Assembly (NCBI GenBank): GCA_963989385.1
Contig: OZ022498.1
Span: 9,245,501 to 9,309,500 of the forward strand
Length of the DNA: 64,000 bases
Direction of reading: 5' to 3'
DNA from: Ctena decussata
Lineage: Eukaryota > Mollusca > Bivalvia > Lucinida > Lucinidae
Position 1 is the first letter of the stretch, and each line of letters opens with the position of its first letter. Positions 11,586 through 24,425 of this stretch are shown here, in pieces. Under the pieces are notes generated by a model. The model made no database searches, was not told the origin of the DNA, and saw only the letters and a program-made list of their open reading frames with translations. A program made the translations under genes and the position numbers.

Positions 11586-11795
11586 TGTATTTGTAATTCT
11601 CAGCAGAATCAGCTCAGCAAAACAGCTCTAATGTTGATGCCATGACATATAATTCTTTATCCCCCAAAAAACTAATATTTTGTTACCTTGAAAAATTCAA
11701 AAATTGGGATTGACACCATAATTTTTTCCTAAAAATGGAACAATTCGGTTTTTTACAAAACAGTAATTGTCCAAAAGATGCAGATGGAATAGTAA

Positions 11796-11862
11796 ACACT
11801 GTAGACCCTGATCAGACTGCTCCTTTAGGAGCAGTCTGATCTGGGTCTGCACTGTTGGCTCA
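11796..11862. repeat. AAACAGTGTAGA-type hairpin
   Basis: AAACACTGTAGACCCTGATC and GATCTGGGTCTGCACTGTT flank a central CAGACTGCTCC/GGAGCAGTCTG palindrome. It is one of about 18 related hairpins. Others: 3254-3320, 9062-9126, 13851-13913, 17673-17731, 20543-20586, 21867-21934, 25349-25417, 27527-27573, 28351-28418, 30326-30386, 32693-32760, 45397-45438, 50502-50557, 55318-55383, 60683-60747 and 63028-63070, plus a partial copy at 16955-16982. Confidence 0.8.
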
Positions 11863-12312
11863 GACCCATCTGTCTCAATACTTTATATTTTTAAGGTATA
11901 TTCTTACTGAAGTGCCAGCAGTACTGAAAGAAACATGGTGCCCCTGGCAAGAATGATTTTGTATGTTTATAAACAAACCATGATATAAACATATTCTCTT
12001 TATACCTGATACAAACTGTTTATAGATGATCAGAATAAGCAAAGAGCAAGTCATTTCTAGGCCAAAATTCTTCCGAAAAAAACTTGGAAGAAGAAAAAGT
12101 AAACTTTTTACCCATTGAACTACCCTATGTGTTCCATTACAGCAAAAATATGATACTCTCTGACAACACAACATGTTGCAATTTCTAAAAGCAGTAAGCC
12201 CCCACCTTAGTACAGACACCGATACATTATTTACCAGACAGAGCATTACACCATGTAAGATGATAATTTTTTAACACTTTTTCATACAAACAATTGTTTG
12301 ACACCCCAAAAC

Positions 12313-12684
12313 GCTCCAGATAAGGATGCGTTATGGAAATTCTGGGACAATTTTTTCTATGTATTGTAGTCATTTAGGCACAATACTACCAATGCTGGGA
12401 TCATGGGTTTGACCCCTTGTTACTCTGGCCTTTGGGATGAGGCTTTAAACTGAGGTTCCGTCTCTAAAGGACCTTTGTGTTGGTGGCATGTGGCGTTAAA
12501 GTAGTGTTCACTCAATGAGACAATCTTTTATTTCTCCCCTAAAAGCATATGCTGTGGCCCATGTCGTGCAAATCCCCTCAGTAAGGGAGTTCTAATGGGC
12601 GGGCCACAATGTATGTTTTCTGTGGCAAATGAACAGAATTTATCCCAAAATTATCTTAAAAATCCTACCTTATCTGCAGCTCTA
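12313..12684. mobile_element. Foldback MITE interrupted by a SINE
   Basis: Outer arms CGCTCCAGATAAGGAT and ACCTTATCTGCAGCTCT with inner TGTGGCCCATG and GGGCCACAATGTATG place it in the 5851-6052 family. A SINE body (12360-12517) sits in the left arm. Confidence 0.65.
12360..12517 (+). mobile_element. SINE copy (SINE-D type)
   Basis: Diverged B-box-like ATGGGTTTGACCCC followed by TTTGGGATGAGGCTTTAAAC, TGAGGTTCCGTCTC and a TTCACTCAATGAG end. This body matches the SINE at 54485-54653. The tRNA head is badly worn. Confidence 0.65.
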
Positions 12685-13159
12685 CACAAAGATTTTTGTT
12701 TCAGGGTTTGTTTCCATTGTCTAGACAAATCTCTGATCTTTTGGCTCCCAATTTTCAGCTCCTGTGATTTCTTTATCTTGTTTTCAAAAACCACAATTTG
12801 AATTTGCAAAACAACAAAATGCCACACTGAACATGTTACGCTGCCAGAGTGCACATGTTACACATGTTTATGCAACTCTTGCACTGACAGTTGGGAGTGA
12901 CATTATCTGCATGTCATGCCAACATTTGTGAGAACTGATCCAAAAAGCTTGAGAAACAAAAATCAATTTTTATCGCAAAGTGTTGAATTATGAAGCTGCT
13001 GCTGTATATAAGCAGATATTTGGGGGTATTCAGTGAGGGGATTAGAGTGATATATTATACGGTGACAATTCTGGCCCAAATTTTCTCCAAGCAATCATAA
13101 TGAGCTATCATTGTTTTGTGCCTCACGCTTGCTATGAACTGCAGCACACTCTAAGCCAA

Positions 13160-13290
13160 GGGCCTCCATGGCCTCGCGGATAAGGATGCTGAATTATAAA
13201 CATCAGGTCTCTCACAGCTGTGGGTTCAATCCTCGCTCCCTGCACAAGGTTTGGTGGTATTTCCCTGGGATCTCTGGTTTTCGGCCACCT
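13160..13290 (+). mobile_element. tRNA-derived SINE head
   Basis: TGGCCTCGCGGATAAGGATG resembles an A box and GGGTTCAATCCTCGCTCCC a B box, spaced as in a tRNA. It continues into a different body (TTTGGTGGTATTTCCCTGGG). It adjoins a reverse-orientation SINE-A body. Confidence 0.6.
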
Positions 13291-13540
13291 GTTGTTGTTT
13301 TGTTGCTAAATATGTCCACGGTAAACAACTATGGTGATGTCAGGACGGTCAGTTAACCTAACCACACTATGCCTAGGTAGGCTTAGGCCTCCTAAGTGGT
13401 TAACCAGTACTAAGTGCACATACTTTTGCCAGTAACTGACAACTGCCCTTCTTGAATCAGCGGAAGGAGAAATGAAAGCTTGTGGCCGTACCCTGTATCA
13501 AACCCCCGATCTCTGGCTCTTGAGTATACAAGAGACTGGA
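13291..13540 (-). mobile_element. SINE-A copy (minus)
   Basis: Body sequence CACGGTAAACAACTATGG, GACGGTCAGTTAACCTAACC, CCTCCTAAGTGGTTAACC and GCCAGTAACTGACAACTGCC, the reverse complement of the copy at 48325-48597. The tRNA-like head near 13485-13540 is worn (GTACCCTGTATCAAACC). Confidence 0.8.
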
Positions 13541-13850
13541 GTGGGTGGGGGTAGGTGCTTTGTTATAAGAATGGAACTTGCTATCCTAAGTGATCTGACA
13601 CCAAAGTTATCTCCCCTTTTAAAAATAAAGCAACATATCGCATAAATAAACACAGAGATGGGAGAAAATCAGTTTGGAATTTTGTTTCAAAACCATTATC
13701 TGCAGCATGTTTATGAAGAAAACAAAATGGAAACTCTAGAAATTCTTTGGAAGAGTTTATCATCAAAATCTGTTTATTTTCAGAAAGTCTCTCATTAGTG
13801 AGAAATATGTAGAAAAACCCAAGTATTGGGACAGATAATTATGCAATAGC

Positions 13851-13913
13851 AAACAGAGTAGGTCCAGTTCAGACTGCTCTTAGGAGCAGTCTGATCAGGA
13901 TCTACACTGTTTG
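13851..13913. repeat. AAACAGTGTAGA-type hairpin
   Basis: GCAAACAGAGTAGGTCC and GGATCTACACTGTTTGC surround CAGACTGCTC/GAGCAGTCTG. This is one of the cleaner copies of the recurrent core. Confidence 0.8.
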
Positions 13914-14512
13914 CCATTTTCATCATTAATATTCAGACAAAGTAGATTGTTCAAAGCTTAGGGCATTTAGAGAACAATGTACTTGCCAAAAGTGTTCCAT
14001 TATTTAGGGCATTTTTGGTTGATGAAAAAATCAAAAGTTTCAACAAGCTAGAAATCTGATTCTTCCATCTTCATCTTGCATGTTTTCTTCTCCTTCTTAT
14101 TTTGTTTGAATTTATACAACCTTGAGGTAAAACAAATTTATGAAACAAGACACAGAATGTCTCGCCTGTCTTCGCACTTTCACAAAGCAGAGAACTCAAC
14201 GCTGATGACAATGAATGGCACCGATAGCAGAAAAGTAATACTGATGCCTTGATCGCTTCTGTTAGTCATAGGTGGGATGAAAATTAAAAGCAACCAAAAA
14301 TTTGCTGCTGCAAGCAAGTTTATCTGGAAACTTGCCAGTGAGCACATGACGCCAAAATGAAGTCATTATGATATCGATGTGAGGTAAAACATCAACATCA
14401 TTACGACCTTATGTGCCTGCTGAGTATTGTAACCATGCAACTTGCTGTTTGCTGTGAGTGTCTTGTGGCTAGTTGCCTTTTGTTTTTACTGCCACTCCAC
14501 ATTACCGTATTG

Positions 14513-14611
14513 TGCATATATATTGGGACACCCAAAATAATGAATTTTCCATTTGGGACAAATGGAAAATTTATTAATTTAGGTGTCCCAATACTTAAGC
14601 ACACTAGGGTA
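14513..14611. mobile_element. MITE with TTGGGACACC foldback arms
   Basis: Near-perfect palindrome: TACCGTATTGTGCATA with TATTGGGACACCC at the left, GGTGTCCCAATACTTAAGC at the right, centre TTTTCCATTTGGGAC. The same element at 34808-35105 is interrupted by a SINE. Confidence 0.8.
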
Positions 14612-14630
14612 TTTGTGAAATTTCCTGGGA

Positions 14631-14789
14631 GGTTGGTTGGTTGGTTGATTTGATGCTTAAAGTCCATGGTAAACAACTAAGGTCATGTCGGGACGGTCAG
14701 TTAACCTAACCACACTATTCCTGGGCAGGCTTAACCTCCTAAGCGGATAACCAGTATTAAGTGCACATACTTTCGCCAGTAACTGACCC
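14631..14789 (-). mobile_element. SINE-A copy (minus, head missing)
   Basis: Contains GTAAACAACTAAGGTCATG, GGACGGTCAGTTAACC and TTTCGCCAGTAACTGAC with a GGTTGGTTGGTTGG simple tail at its 3' end (left). It stops before the tRNA head, about 50 bp from the DDR-like exon at 14838. Confidence 0.8.
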
Positions 14790-14837
14790 AATTTACCCAG
14801 AAATGGGAATTTGCTAGGCCGTTTACCCCAATCTCAC

Positions 14838-14979
14838 CTGTCCATTTCCAAATCTTCCTTGTATCTCTACCATCGTAATCACCGTCAACTTGCCCAGGTC
14901 AATCTGTAAGTACTCATAAGAGTCTCGACTGATAGGGGTCTTCGGGCACCATGCTCCACCATTTGTTTCTGTGCGTATT
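14838..14979 (-). CDS. Ddr: DDR-like receptor, second discoidin-domain exon
   Basis: A 142-nt exon completing an Arg codon with the previous exon and then reading IRTETNGGAWCPKTPISRDS followed by YEYLQIDLGKLTVITMVEIQ and GRFGNGQ. The GGAWCP motif, the EYLQIDLG strand and the QGRFGNGQ loop are core discoidin signatures, and the order matches DDRs. In DDR2 the Arg of the QGR loop contacts collagen, and it is kept here. Minus-strand acceptor is CTCATTTTAG, donor GTGAGATTGG; the exon ends in phase 0. A minus-orientation SINE body lies just downstream (14631-14789), and a TGAAATTTCA-rich repeat field lies just upstream (from about 15040), so the exon is hemmed in by repeats. Confidence 0.93.
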
Positions 14980-15039
14980 CTAAAATGAGAACAAAAAATA
15001 TGCACATTATTATTAGTTTGACAAAATCCATAGTGCTCC

Positions 15040-15830
15040 CAGGTGAAAATGGTACTGAAATTTCAGTGAAATTTCACCCAAATTTCGGTGATACAGCGAA
15101 ATATCAGTGATATTCTGCTGTGTGACTGAAATTTCATAAAACTCCAATGATATATCAGTGAAATTTCAGTGAAATTTCAGTTAAACCAGTTTCAAAGCAG
15201 CTAACAGAATTTCACTGATATTTCAGCCTTATTCAAGAAAAAGAAAACACAAAATTGATATATAAAATGAAATTTCTATGATACAAAACTAGACTGTATA
15301 GCATGCTGATGACCTATTTTTGCTGTCAGTGATTTTAGTATCACTATGCAGGGTGTAACTGCATTAAGTTATGCATATTTTTTCACAATTTAGATTTGTG
15401 TTTATCTTTATACCAAATGTATACATTTAAAGTCTTGGTGTGTTTACTAAAAAACGAACAAATTCAACAAATTCGCTCTAAACATCATTGAGCTGATTGT
15501 ACACAGAAGTTATGTCATGAGAAGTTCATGAACCTTTACTAAATTATTGATACATGTAAATTTTATAATCTTAAAATATATTAGATACCTGTTTGTTCAT
15601 GATCAGATACCTTATATTGTCAAATTCTTAAGATTATAAAATTTAAAACTGTAACTCAATTCCCTACTGAAACAGTCAGTCATATATTAGCAATATGTCA
15701 CTGAAATTTCAGTGAATTCCACTGATGCACTAAATTTCAGAGAAATTCCAGTGCCCAAGAATTAGAATAAAAATTTCAGTGAAATTCTGTGAAATTTCAA
15801 TGAAATTTCACATCATGTGACACTTGATGA
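15040..15830. repeat. Field of TGAAATTTCA palindromic words
   Basis: The words TGAAATTTCA and CAGTGAAATTTCA recur many times at 15050-15240 and 15690-15815, separated by AT-rich sequence. Because the word is its own reverse complement, the two clusters can pair with themselves or each other. I could not define clear terminal repeats. Confidence 0.6.
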
Positions 15831-18496
15831 TGTCATAACCAGATGGATGATGGGAAAAAACATGGCTGCCAGAAATGGAGGGAATTTGAAGGCTGTGGTA
15901 AAAAAAAATAATTGTGAAGCAATTTCTACATGGCAAACATGATAGTGAGTTAGCTGACATAGTGAGTACACTTGAAGCCACAATTTCTATGGTTTTAAAG
16001 TAAAAATTTTGCTAGGTTTGTGCAGAAATGGAGCAACATGGTGACTGTCATGCACTTTTCCAATGGCAACAAATATCTGCAGGAGGTACATGTAGGTTAA
16101 CTGATGTTAGTGTCAGTATGTCCTATAATAGAAATAGGATACATTAGAAATAAATTCTTTTGTGTTTTCTTTTTTTTTTTCCAAGCAAATGTTAGAAAAT
16201 CTTTTGAAATGGGTGGGGTAACAGGGTGGGGTAACAGTGTTTTTTCAGAGTACCATGGTTCTATGGTGTGATTAGCAAGGAGATTCAAAAAGAGATGTTT
16301 TCATTTCTCTTCATTCGTTTTGTTTGTTTTATTTTGTAGGCTTAACATCTAGGAACAGCTAAGATCATGTCTGGATAGTCAGACTCTGATGGCAATGTCA
16401 CAGTGGAGTTTTTTAATTTTATTTTACTTGATAAATACATGTCATTTTAGGAAAAATTGGTAATTCATTTATGTTAATTCTTGTATAGCTTAAAGAGGAT
16501 TCACCAATATAGAAACAGAATGTGCAATTACCTTGAAGATTAGATCTAGTAATTCTAAATAAAAGGTAAATTCTCAAACTGGTTGACACATAAATTAAGC
16601 TATGTAACATTGACCAAAAGAATCTTAGACAGGTGTAAAACTCAATAAGAAAACCATTTAGCAAGTATACAGAAACTTTTGGTATAAAAATAAGGTAACG
16701 CCATGTGAAATTGGTTTCTTTGTGGCAGGTTTACCAGTGTTTAATTTAGGCAATTAAGTATCATGTAATCTTGAGCAAGGTTTTTGGTAGACAAAGAAAA
16801 TTAGTTTGATTGTTCCAAAAATTCCCATTTTCAAGTCAGTTGAGTTTTGGCATCAGAAGAGTGAAGTCTAGATTTATAAATTAAGAAATAAACTTTGTGT
16901 GGATATGAAATGAGCATGTGATAGGCATAACAGTTGATACAGGCACCAGCCTGTGATCTGGATCCAAACTGTTTGCTCAGATACCCCTAAAGGTTCTGGT
17001 TGTTCAATGATGCCACACTAGTGGAAATCCAATGACGAGGACATCATCGCTATGCTAGAGTGGCAACACCAAGTGGCAAGTCAGCCAAGCGGCGGTTAAC
17101 ATTCCTTGACAAATTGTGGCCCTAAGAAGAGCCATTGTTTTGACAAGTAGAGCCTATGGTTTATCGACAGATGGGGGACAGATTTGGTGCCAATGTGGTG
17201 TGACCTTGGATTTGTTCCCCTTGATCAAACCGAACCCCTTGGGTCAACACCACTACGAGAAATTGGAATGAAGCAACATGTGTTGCAATCCAAGACACCA
17301 TTATTTAAATGTGTCTTTCATCTGAGTCATACATATAATTGCATTGTCGGAAGCGCTTTCATATACTGGTAAGAAACAATTACAGTCAGTTCTTGGAGAC
17401 AAGCAGGAGTCTGTAAGCAGAGAATTACTCCAATTGTCTTATTCCTAATTCAATTATTGTATCAAAAATATCCTTCTTGCCAATACTGGTAACACAATTC
17501 AAACAAGCCAGGCATGTTCCAGAATTGGCTTTTTTACTGCTATTGCTTCAATATTGGCACATCTTGAACAATTCACATTATCACATGTTTCTATCATGTT
17601 CAGCATTTATGATTACCTTGTCCAGTACATATATTAAAAATATGTTATACCCTATTGGCAGAGCAGCATACAATCCATACTCTGATCAGACTGTACTTTG
17701 AGCAGTCTGATCAGAATCCACACTGTTTGCTCCGGCACTTCCCTGCCAGTATTTACAGGCATCACGGTCATAATGACAGGATTCAGTTGCATGTTGCAAA
17801 TGGACTTTCTGGGATAATGGCATAAAAATGAGAACAAAATACCAAAGATGACAACTGCCTTCAAACACCATGTTAATTTGGAAAATATCAATATTTGATG
17901 GTGTGAATAGGGTTTTCTTCCATCCAATTCTCAAAGTGATGATTTCCAGGAGACTCAAGGAAACATAACATGCAGGTCCTGAAAATATGACAAGCTTGGA
18001 CAATATTGTCCAAGCTTTGTCATATTGCCAGGGCTTGCATATATACAAGTTTGTCCATATCCTCTCCAATGGAAATAAGAGATGTTTGTTTAGTCTAATC
18101 TGTGCTGTGTGAGCAGGATCTCTAAAATAAAAGAATTCTGTTAAAAAAAACTCAGATGAAAAAACGCCTCATGTAAATTAATTCTAAAAGAAAAGCTGTA
18201 TCTTTTATTTCTATTTTATTTTTTATTCATTTTTTTAATTTCACATTCAATATTCTTGTTCAGATGTCATTTAACACTTACTTCTGCTTGAAGTCTTTAG
18301 AAAATTGACCTCTCAATATAAAACATTTCATTTAAAAAAACTAGCTTATGAGAGTCTCTTATATGCCACTTGATTTCAAATTAATTAGTGCAACTTCTTA
18401 TCATCCTAAGTGTAACTGGAAAGTAGAAAGGCACACTTTGTTAAATCCTCCAGTAGTATTATTTCAAAATGATTTGGACTTATCAAAATATTTATA

Positions 18497-20472
18497 ACAA
18501 GAGGGCCATGAGGCCCTGAATCGCTCACCTGGGCAATTGGCAAGGTGGCCTTTTCTTATCATGTCTGAAATTGTCAAAATATGAGTCTTGGGTCAAAAGT
18601 CAAAGAATGACCATGACCGATTGTACTCATAAATCTTCATGTACTCATTAAGACAACCATATATACCATTTTTAGGCCAAAATCTTCAAAACTTTCCACG
18701 AAATCTTATGTTCTAGCATTTTCCCATATTTGACCATGCCGCAAAAAAGGTCAAGGTAAACCCAAGGTCACCATTTGAACAGTCTTGGTGGTACTCTAGT
18801 ACTCCATGCTACTTACCAAGTCTCAAGGCCATAGGTGTATTGGTTCTGGAGAAGAAAAATATTAAAGAATTATACCATAAGTGGTAGTGGCGGCCATGTT
18901 GGTCATGTGACCTGGACCGTTTGAACGAATTTTTATTCAATCAACCCCTGGAGGCTCTATATGAAATGCGTTTACAATTGGCCCTTTGGCTTTTGAGGAA
19001 ATGGTTAAAAATGTCAAAATATGAGCGATCTGGATCAAAGGGCAAGAAATGACCTTGACCTCTTGTACTCATAATTCTTCATGACCTCATTAAGACAACT
19101 GTATATACCAATTTTTAGGCCAAAATCTTCAAAACTTTCCATAAAATCTTATGTTCTAGCATTTTCCCATATTTGACCTTGCTGTAAAAAAGTCAAGGTC
19201 AACACAAGGTCATAATTTGAATAATCTTGATAGTACTCAAGTACCCAATGCTACATACAAAGTCTAAAGGCCATCCGTCAATTGGTTCTGGAGAAAAAGA
19301 TTTTTAAAGGTTTTTACCATATATGGGCATAGTGGCCATGTTGGTCATGTGACCAGGACCGTTAGAAAATATTTTCATTCCCTCGACTCCTGGAGGCTCT
19401 ATAAAAATTTTGGTCACAATTGGCACGGTGGTTTTTGAGGAGATTGTTTGAAACTGTCAAAATATGAGAGTTCTGGGTCAAAGGTCAAAGAATGACCTTG
19501 ACCTCTTGTACTCACAAATCTTCTGGTACCCATTAAGATGACTGTATATACCAGTTTTTAGGCCAAAATCTTCAAAACTTATCATGAAATCTCATGTTCT
19601 AGCATTTTCCATTATTTGACCACGCCGTAAAAAAGGTCAAGGTCAACCCAAGATCATAATTTGAACAATCTTGATAGTACTCAAGAACCCAATGCTACAT
19701 ACCAAGTCTCAAGGCCATCGGTCAACTGGTTCTGGAGAAGAAGATTTTTAAAGGTTTTTACCATATATGGACGTGGTGGCCATGTTGGTCATGTGACCTG
19801 GACCGTATAAATAAATTTTTGTTCCCTCAACCCCTGAAGGCTCTATATGAAATATGGTTTCAATTGGCCCAGTGGCTTTTGAGGAGATTGTTAGAACTTA
19901 TCAAAATATGAGAGTTCAGGGTCAAAGGTCAAAGAATGACCTTGACCTCTTGTACTCGTAAATCTTCATGAAGTCATTAAGATGTCTGTAGATACCAATT
20001 TTTAGCCCAAAATCTTCAACAGTTTCCAAGATATCTTATGTTGTAGCATCTTGCCATATAAAAGCATATGGAAGCAAATTTGACCTTACCGTAAAAAAGG
20101 TCAAGGTCAACCCAAGGTCATAATTTGAACAATCTTGGTAGTACTCGCGTACCCGATGCTACATATCAAGTTTCAAGGCCATCGGCCTATTGGTTCTGGA
20201 GAAGAAGATTTTTTCAGGTTTTTACCATATATGGGCATGGCGGCCATGTTGGTCATGTGACCAGGACCGTTTGAACAACTTTTCGTTCCTAAGGTCCCAG
20301 GAGGCTCTATATGAAATTTGGTTACAATTGGCCAAGCGGTTTCAGAGGAGAAGTTATTTGAAATTGTGGAAGGACGACGGACGGACGGACGGACGGACGG
20401 ACGGACGACGGACGACGGAGCCTTACCATCCTATAAGCTCCCCCGGAGCCGCTGGCTCAGGTGAGCTAAAAA
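18497..20472 (+). mobile_element. Pearl/HINE-like element with ~440-bp tandem core
   Basis: Starts ACAAGAGGGCCATGAGGCCC, then TCGCTCACCTGG, which is complementary to the right end CAGGTGAGCTA. About four core units of roughly 440 bp are recognisable by CAAAATATGAG at 18577, 19016, 19459 and 19904 and by CATGTTGGTCATGTGACC. After the core comes a GACGGACG microsatellite (20371-20420), then CCTATAAGCTCCCCCGGAGC and a GAGCC/GGCTC hairpin before the end GTGAGCTAAAAA. Ends, tandem core, microsatellite and 3' hairpin match descriptions of bivalve pearl elements and Helentron-derived HINEs. No transposase or Rep/helicase coding was seen, so it is non-autonomous. Confidence 0.8.
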
Positions 20473-20807
20473 GCATGATGTGGTCAGATGCAAACACAGT
20501 TCAATCCATTTATTCTTTTACGCCCTTTAAAAGAGATCACAGCAAACAATGTAGACAAAGATCAGATGGTGTCAACACTGTTTGCTTTCAACAAAACTGG
20601 ACTTTTTAAGATTAATCAGTCCAAATAGTTAAACATGACACCCTTAACTAACCGTAAAAATGGAACTGTTCAAAGAGCAAGCGAGAAGAAACCACTTGTC
20701 ACAAATGGGTTAATGTCTACTAGGATTAGAAAATGCAGCACTTGACAATAAAGTAATGGGCAGGATAATCCAATAATTAACACACTGGTACTTAAAGTAA
20801 CTCTGTA

Positions 20808-21066
20808 ACTGAGTGGTTAGAGTGACTCGGTTATGATGCAGAAAGTCGCCGGAATGTCGTGAGAATTCATGCCTACCTGTTTCGCCATCCGACAACTGCA
20901 AAACTCTCTCTATCAACCCAGCTGTAAATGGGCACCTTTTTTAAATCAGGGAAGGATAAGGCAGGGAAAGAGAGAGGGATGGGCTCTGCCCAAGATACAC
21001 AGTGAGCCTCTGTTTACCCTCCACTGCCCCTACTGCTATTAGGCTATGGGAAACCTTTACCTTTTA
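20808..21066 (+). mobile_element. tRNA-derived SINE (SINE-C)
   Basis: Head CTGAGTGGTTAGAGTGACTC (A-box-like), worn B-box region, then the body TTTCGCCATCCGACAACTGC, CAACCCAGCTGTAAATGGG and a terminal GGGAAACCTTTACCTTTTA. A short body fragment with CAACCCAGCTGTAATTGGG lies at 27783-27842. Confidence 0.75.
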
Positions 21067-23158
21067 CTAAATTCCCTGATTTTTAATGTGAGAAGTCAGG
21101 TCAGCAGCCCTTGCAAAAGGACATCAGCTGAAGCAACTGCAACTTGTAGTCTATTTATAATCATTACTTTCTAATGACCGTTCAGAGGGCATTAAATCCA
21201 CAAGTCTAACTACCTTTGGCTGGAACAAGTTTTCATGGTCCCAAGCCAGTTTGAGCCATTGAAGTTCTACTGTATATGGCATATTCTGGAGACAAAATCT
21301 GGGTAATAAATTAAGAAATTTGCTGGTCTAAAGCCAATCTGAGTGGACTTTGGCTACTTTTCTACAGAAAAAAATAACTGCGAGTAGTTTATTAGTGAGA
21401 GACGGTTTATTGGAAGTTTCATATGGAATTCAGAAATTCAGCAAGTTTCAAATGTCAACAAAACCCAGATACAATACATCAACTTATTATACAGAGCTTA
21501 TATCATGTCTTGTAGTTTTCTTCCTAACTAGCTTTGATGCATGATTCAGAAGAATAACAAGTTAACTGTCAATGATTGTTGCCATGCTGCCACTTCTATT
21601 ATTGATCTTGACTCCAGTGCCATCTACATGCTAATTAAATGATTCTGTGTACTTTAGAATGACAGGCTCTTCCTACAGCAATATAATGAAAGCAACATAC
21701 AAGACCCTATGTAAATATCAGAAAAGAAAGATGTTACAATGACCATGTCATGGCTATTTGTCTTCCAGGGGATGCTTTTACATGTTATTATTTATCAATC
21801 TAAACTTTTTGCCCCTAACAGACCAATGGTAAATCTTTTAACACTTAAAGATAGTTGAATTCGCACAGAGTAGGTCCAGACAAGGGGATTCATGATAGCC
21901 ACCTGATCTGGGTCTTACTGTTTGCTCTCTAGTGTTTGAACTCTCTATAGATTTAGGGTCATCTGAAGGTTCATTCTTTTGGTTTCTTGGGTGAGCTGTG
22001 CTTGTTTGTCAATGTGGTATTTCCTGGGCATGACTTCCTCTGTGTTTTGCCTGTCTATAATCACAACTCTGAACAGGGCAATCCTATATGTCTTTATCCT
22101 ACCTGAAAGCAGTGCTTCTTTAATGTAAAACTTGACCCTTTTTTATACCTGGTGAAAAGGTAATTTGTGCAAGAAAACATAACTGATTCATTTCGATCTA
22201 CATATATGCAAGTACTCTCATATGGCGAAACATTCCACTTTAAATTTTCAATCATCAGAACTGACCACCATACTGACTGACATGAGAACCAGAGCCAAAA
22301 GCAATCAAAAACTTTGCAAAGATACATGATTCTAGAAGAGGTTTTAGACGAGATTAACCAGAAAACTAATTTAGTTCTGCCCAAACATTTCTGTATTGGA
22401 GATTTCAATCATTAAGGGGTGAAATCTACATGCTTCCTGGTGCCTTACCTGTGATTCAGCATGAACAAGAATTTGAAAGTTTATAAACTCTAATAAATAA
22501 AACAGGGTTATGGCTTGGCTAAAGGCACTCAAACCATTCACTACCACCATCCAAATTCCAAACGAGAAATTTTTCTGAACCAAAAAGCAGACTGGCTAGG
22601 TCAAAGTCTGGTCATCACCTAGCCTATTTTTGCTGAACTTGGTCATCAAATTTACCAGTCTATTTTTCTGTAGAACCTTGTCATATGGACTGTGACAAGT
22701 ACTACAGGAAAATAATCTAGTTTGACATGACTAAGTTTTGCAAGAAACTGGCCTGGTTGCAATAAAATGCAGAATGCTGAACAAAGTAAAGTCTAAAGAA
22801 GATGCTCTGACTGACAAACCATGATGAGTTTTTACTGGTGACATTAAGAACACAGAATACCGGTAAGACATCTTTTCCAATGACAACAATTCAAAGTTTC
22901 CAGATTGCTTCCAAACCTTACTCAAGTGGTCTAAACACTGGTGTATGACTGAGAATTTCAATCATCACAGTGACCAGTCAGCCAGACTTCAAGGCTCCAG
23001 GGCAGGTATAAAACTTAGGATGTTTATATTATTAGTTAATACAGAATTTGATGATGAATAATCCTTATGGCCAATGAAGAGAAACAGAGGGAAGTGAGCA
23101 ATCAAAACAGACAAATGGGTTACATGTAAAGTGTAAACAGAAGTTATGATGGCATGCT

Positions 23159-23345
23159 GGAGCCCCAGTAGCTCAGCCTGCTGATGTAGCGGTCCTGGGT
23201 TTGAGACCTGTTGGAGGTGGGAATCTTTTCAATTGTAAAAGGGGTTCCATTGTTCACAGTCTTTCATTACCACCTGCACATCATCCTGATATGACTGAAA
23301 TACTGTTAAAAAGGATGTAAAAATTGCAAGTCATCATGGCATGCA
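23159..23345 (+). mobile_element. tRNA-derived SINE (SINE-B)
   Basis: Starts GGAGCCCCAGTAGCTCAGCC, followed by GCGGTCCTGGGTTTGAGACC (B box) and a body with AGGGGTTCCATTGTTCACAG and CATCCTGATATGACTGAA. The same order of blocks recurs at 31987-32230. Confidence 0.75.
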
Positions 23346-23439
23346 TGCTGGGACAACTGACTTAAATGAGGTATACAAGCCCTTGATGTCATCCCTGGAA
23401 ATGCATTCCATAGCTTAGGAAAATGCAAGCACACACAGC

Positions 23440-24425
23440 ACCTGGATTGGGAGTTACAGTGAGGGCACTGCCTGGGCATATTTTAAATCAACAGGTGCTA
23501 GGTCACTGCCACCAACTGCCGTGCACATTTAAATCAACAGGTGGAAAGACACTATCCACTGCCTATGTCGTCTAAATCAAGAAGTAGCTGAACACTGCCC
23601 ACACTGCCTATCTGTATTAAAATCAGCAGGAGGATGGGGGGGGGGACACTAACTCACTGCCTGTGCATATATATATTTAAATCAATAGGTGGGAAGACAC
23701 TACCCACTGCCTGTGCACAGTTAAATCAAGAGGTAGGAGGATACTGCCCACTGTCAGTGCACATATTTCAATCATCAGCCTGTGCATATTAAAATCAACA
23801 GGTGGGAGTTTACTGCCCGCTAACTGCAGTGCACATTTAGATCAACAGGTGGGAGGACAGTCTGTCCACTGTCTGTGCATATAGTAATCAACAGGTGAAA
23901 GAACACTGCCCACGGGTTGTGCACATTTAAATCAACAGGTGAAATGACACTTCCATTGCATGTGCACATTTAAATTAAGGGTAGGAGAACACTGTAGACT
24001 GCCCGTCCATATTTTAAATTGACAGAAAATTGGACACTGCCCACTGCCTGCACATACAGGTGGGATGAAACTGTGACTGCTTGTGCATATTTAAATCAAG
24101 GTGGGAGATAGGTAAGGACACTGCCCACTGCCTATATGCACATTGAAATCAACAGCAGATGGAGGTCACTGCCAACTACCACAGTGCACATTTAATTCAA
24201 CAGGCGGGAGGACACTGCCCACTGTCTGCATGTGCACATTTTAATTAAGAGGTGATTAAGGACACTGCCCACTTGTTGTGCACATTGTTTCAACAGGTGG
24301 GATGACACTTCCTCTGTTTGTGCGCATTTAAATCAAGTGGTAGGAGAACACTGCCCACAGCCTATCCATATTTTAAATGAACAGAAGGAAGGACACTGCC
24401 TGTGCATACACAACCAGTGCATGTG
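23440..24425. repeat. Minisatellite, ~60-bp units
   Basis: About sixteen diverged units built from ACACTGCCCACTGCC, TGTGCACATTTAAATCAA and ACAGGTGGGA. Unit length varies between roughly 45 and 75 bp. No open frame persists. It lies in the 16.8-kb intron of the DDR-like gene. Confidence 0.8.

Larger units (their letters stand above)
7266..14837 (-). other. Intron between second and third discoidin exons
   Basis: About 7.6 kb. It carries a perfect-looking foldback MITE (7781-7999), a MITE with a T-rich expansion (8453-8822), a decayed pearl/HINE-like fragment (9205-9530), a LINE 3' end (10527-10808), a 111-codon open frame of unknown nature (10920-11255), a MITE interrupted by a SINE (12313-12684), and SINE copies at 13160-13540 and 14631-14789. 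Stretches 9760-10526, 11256-11790 and 13915-14510 show nothing else recognisable. Confidence 0.8.
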
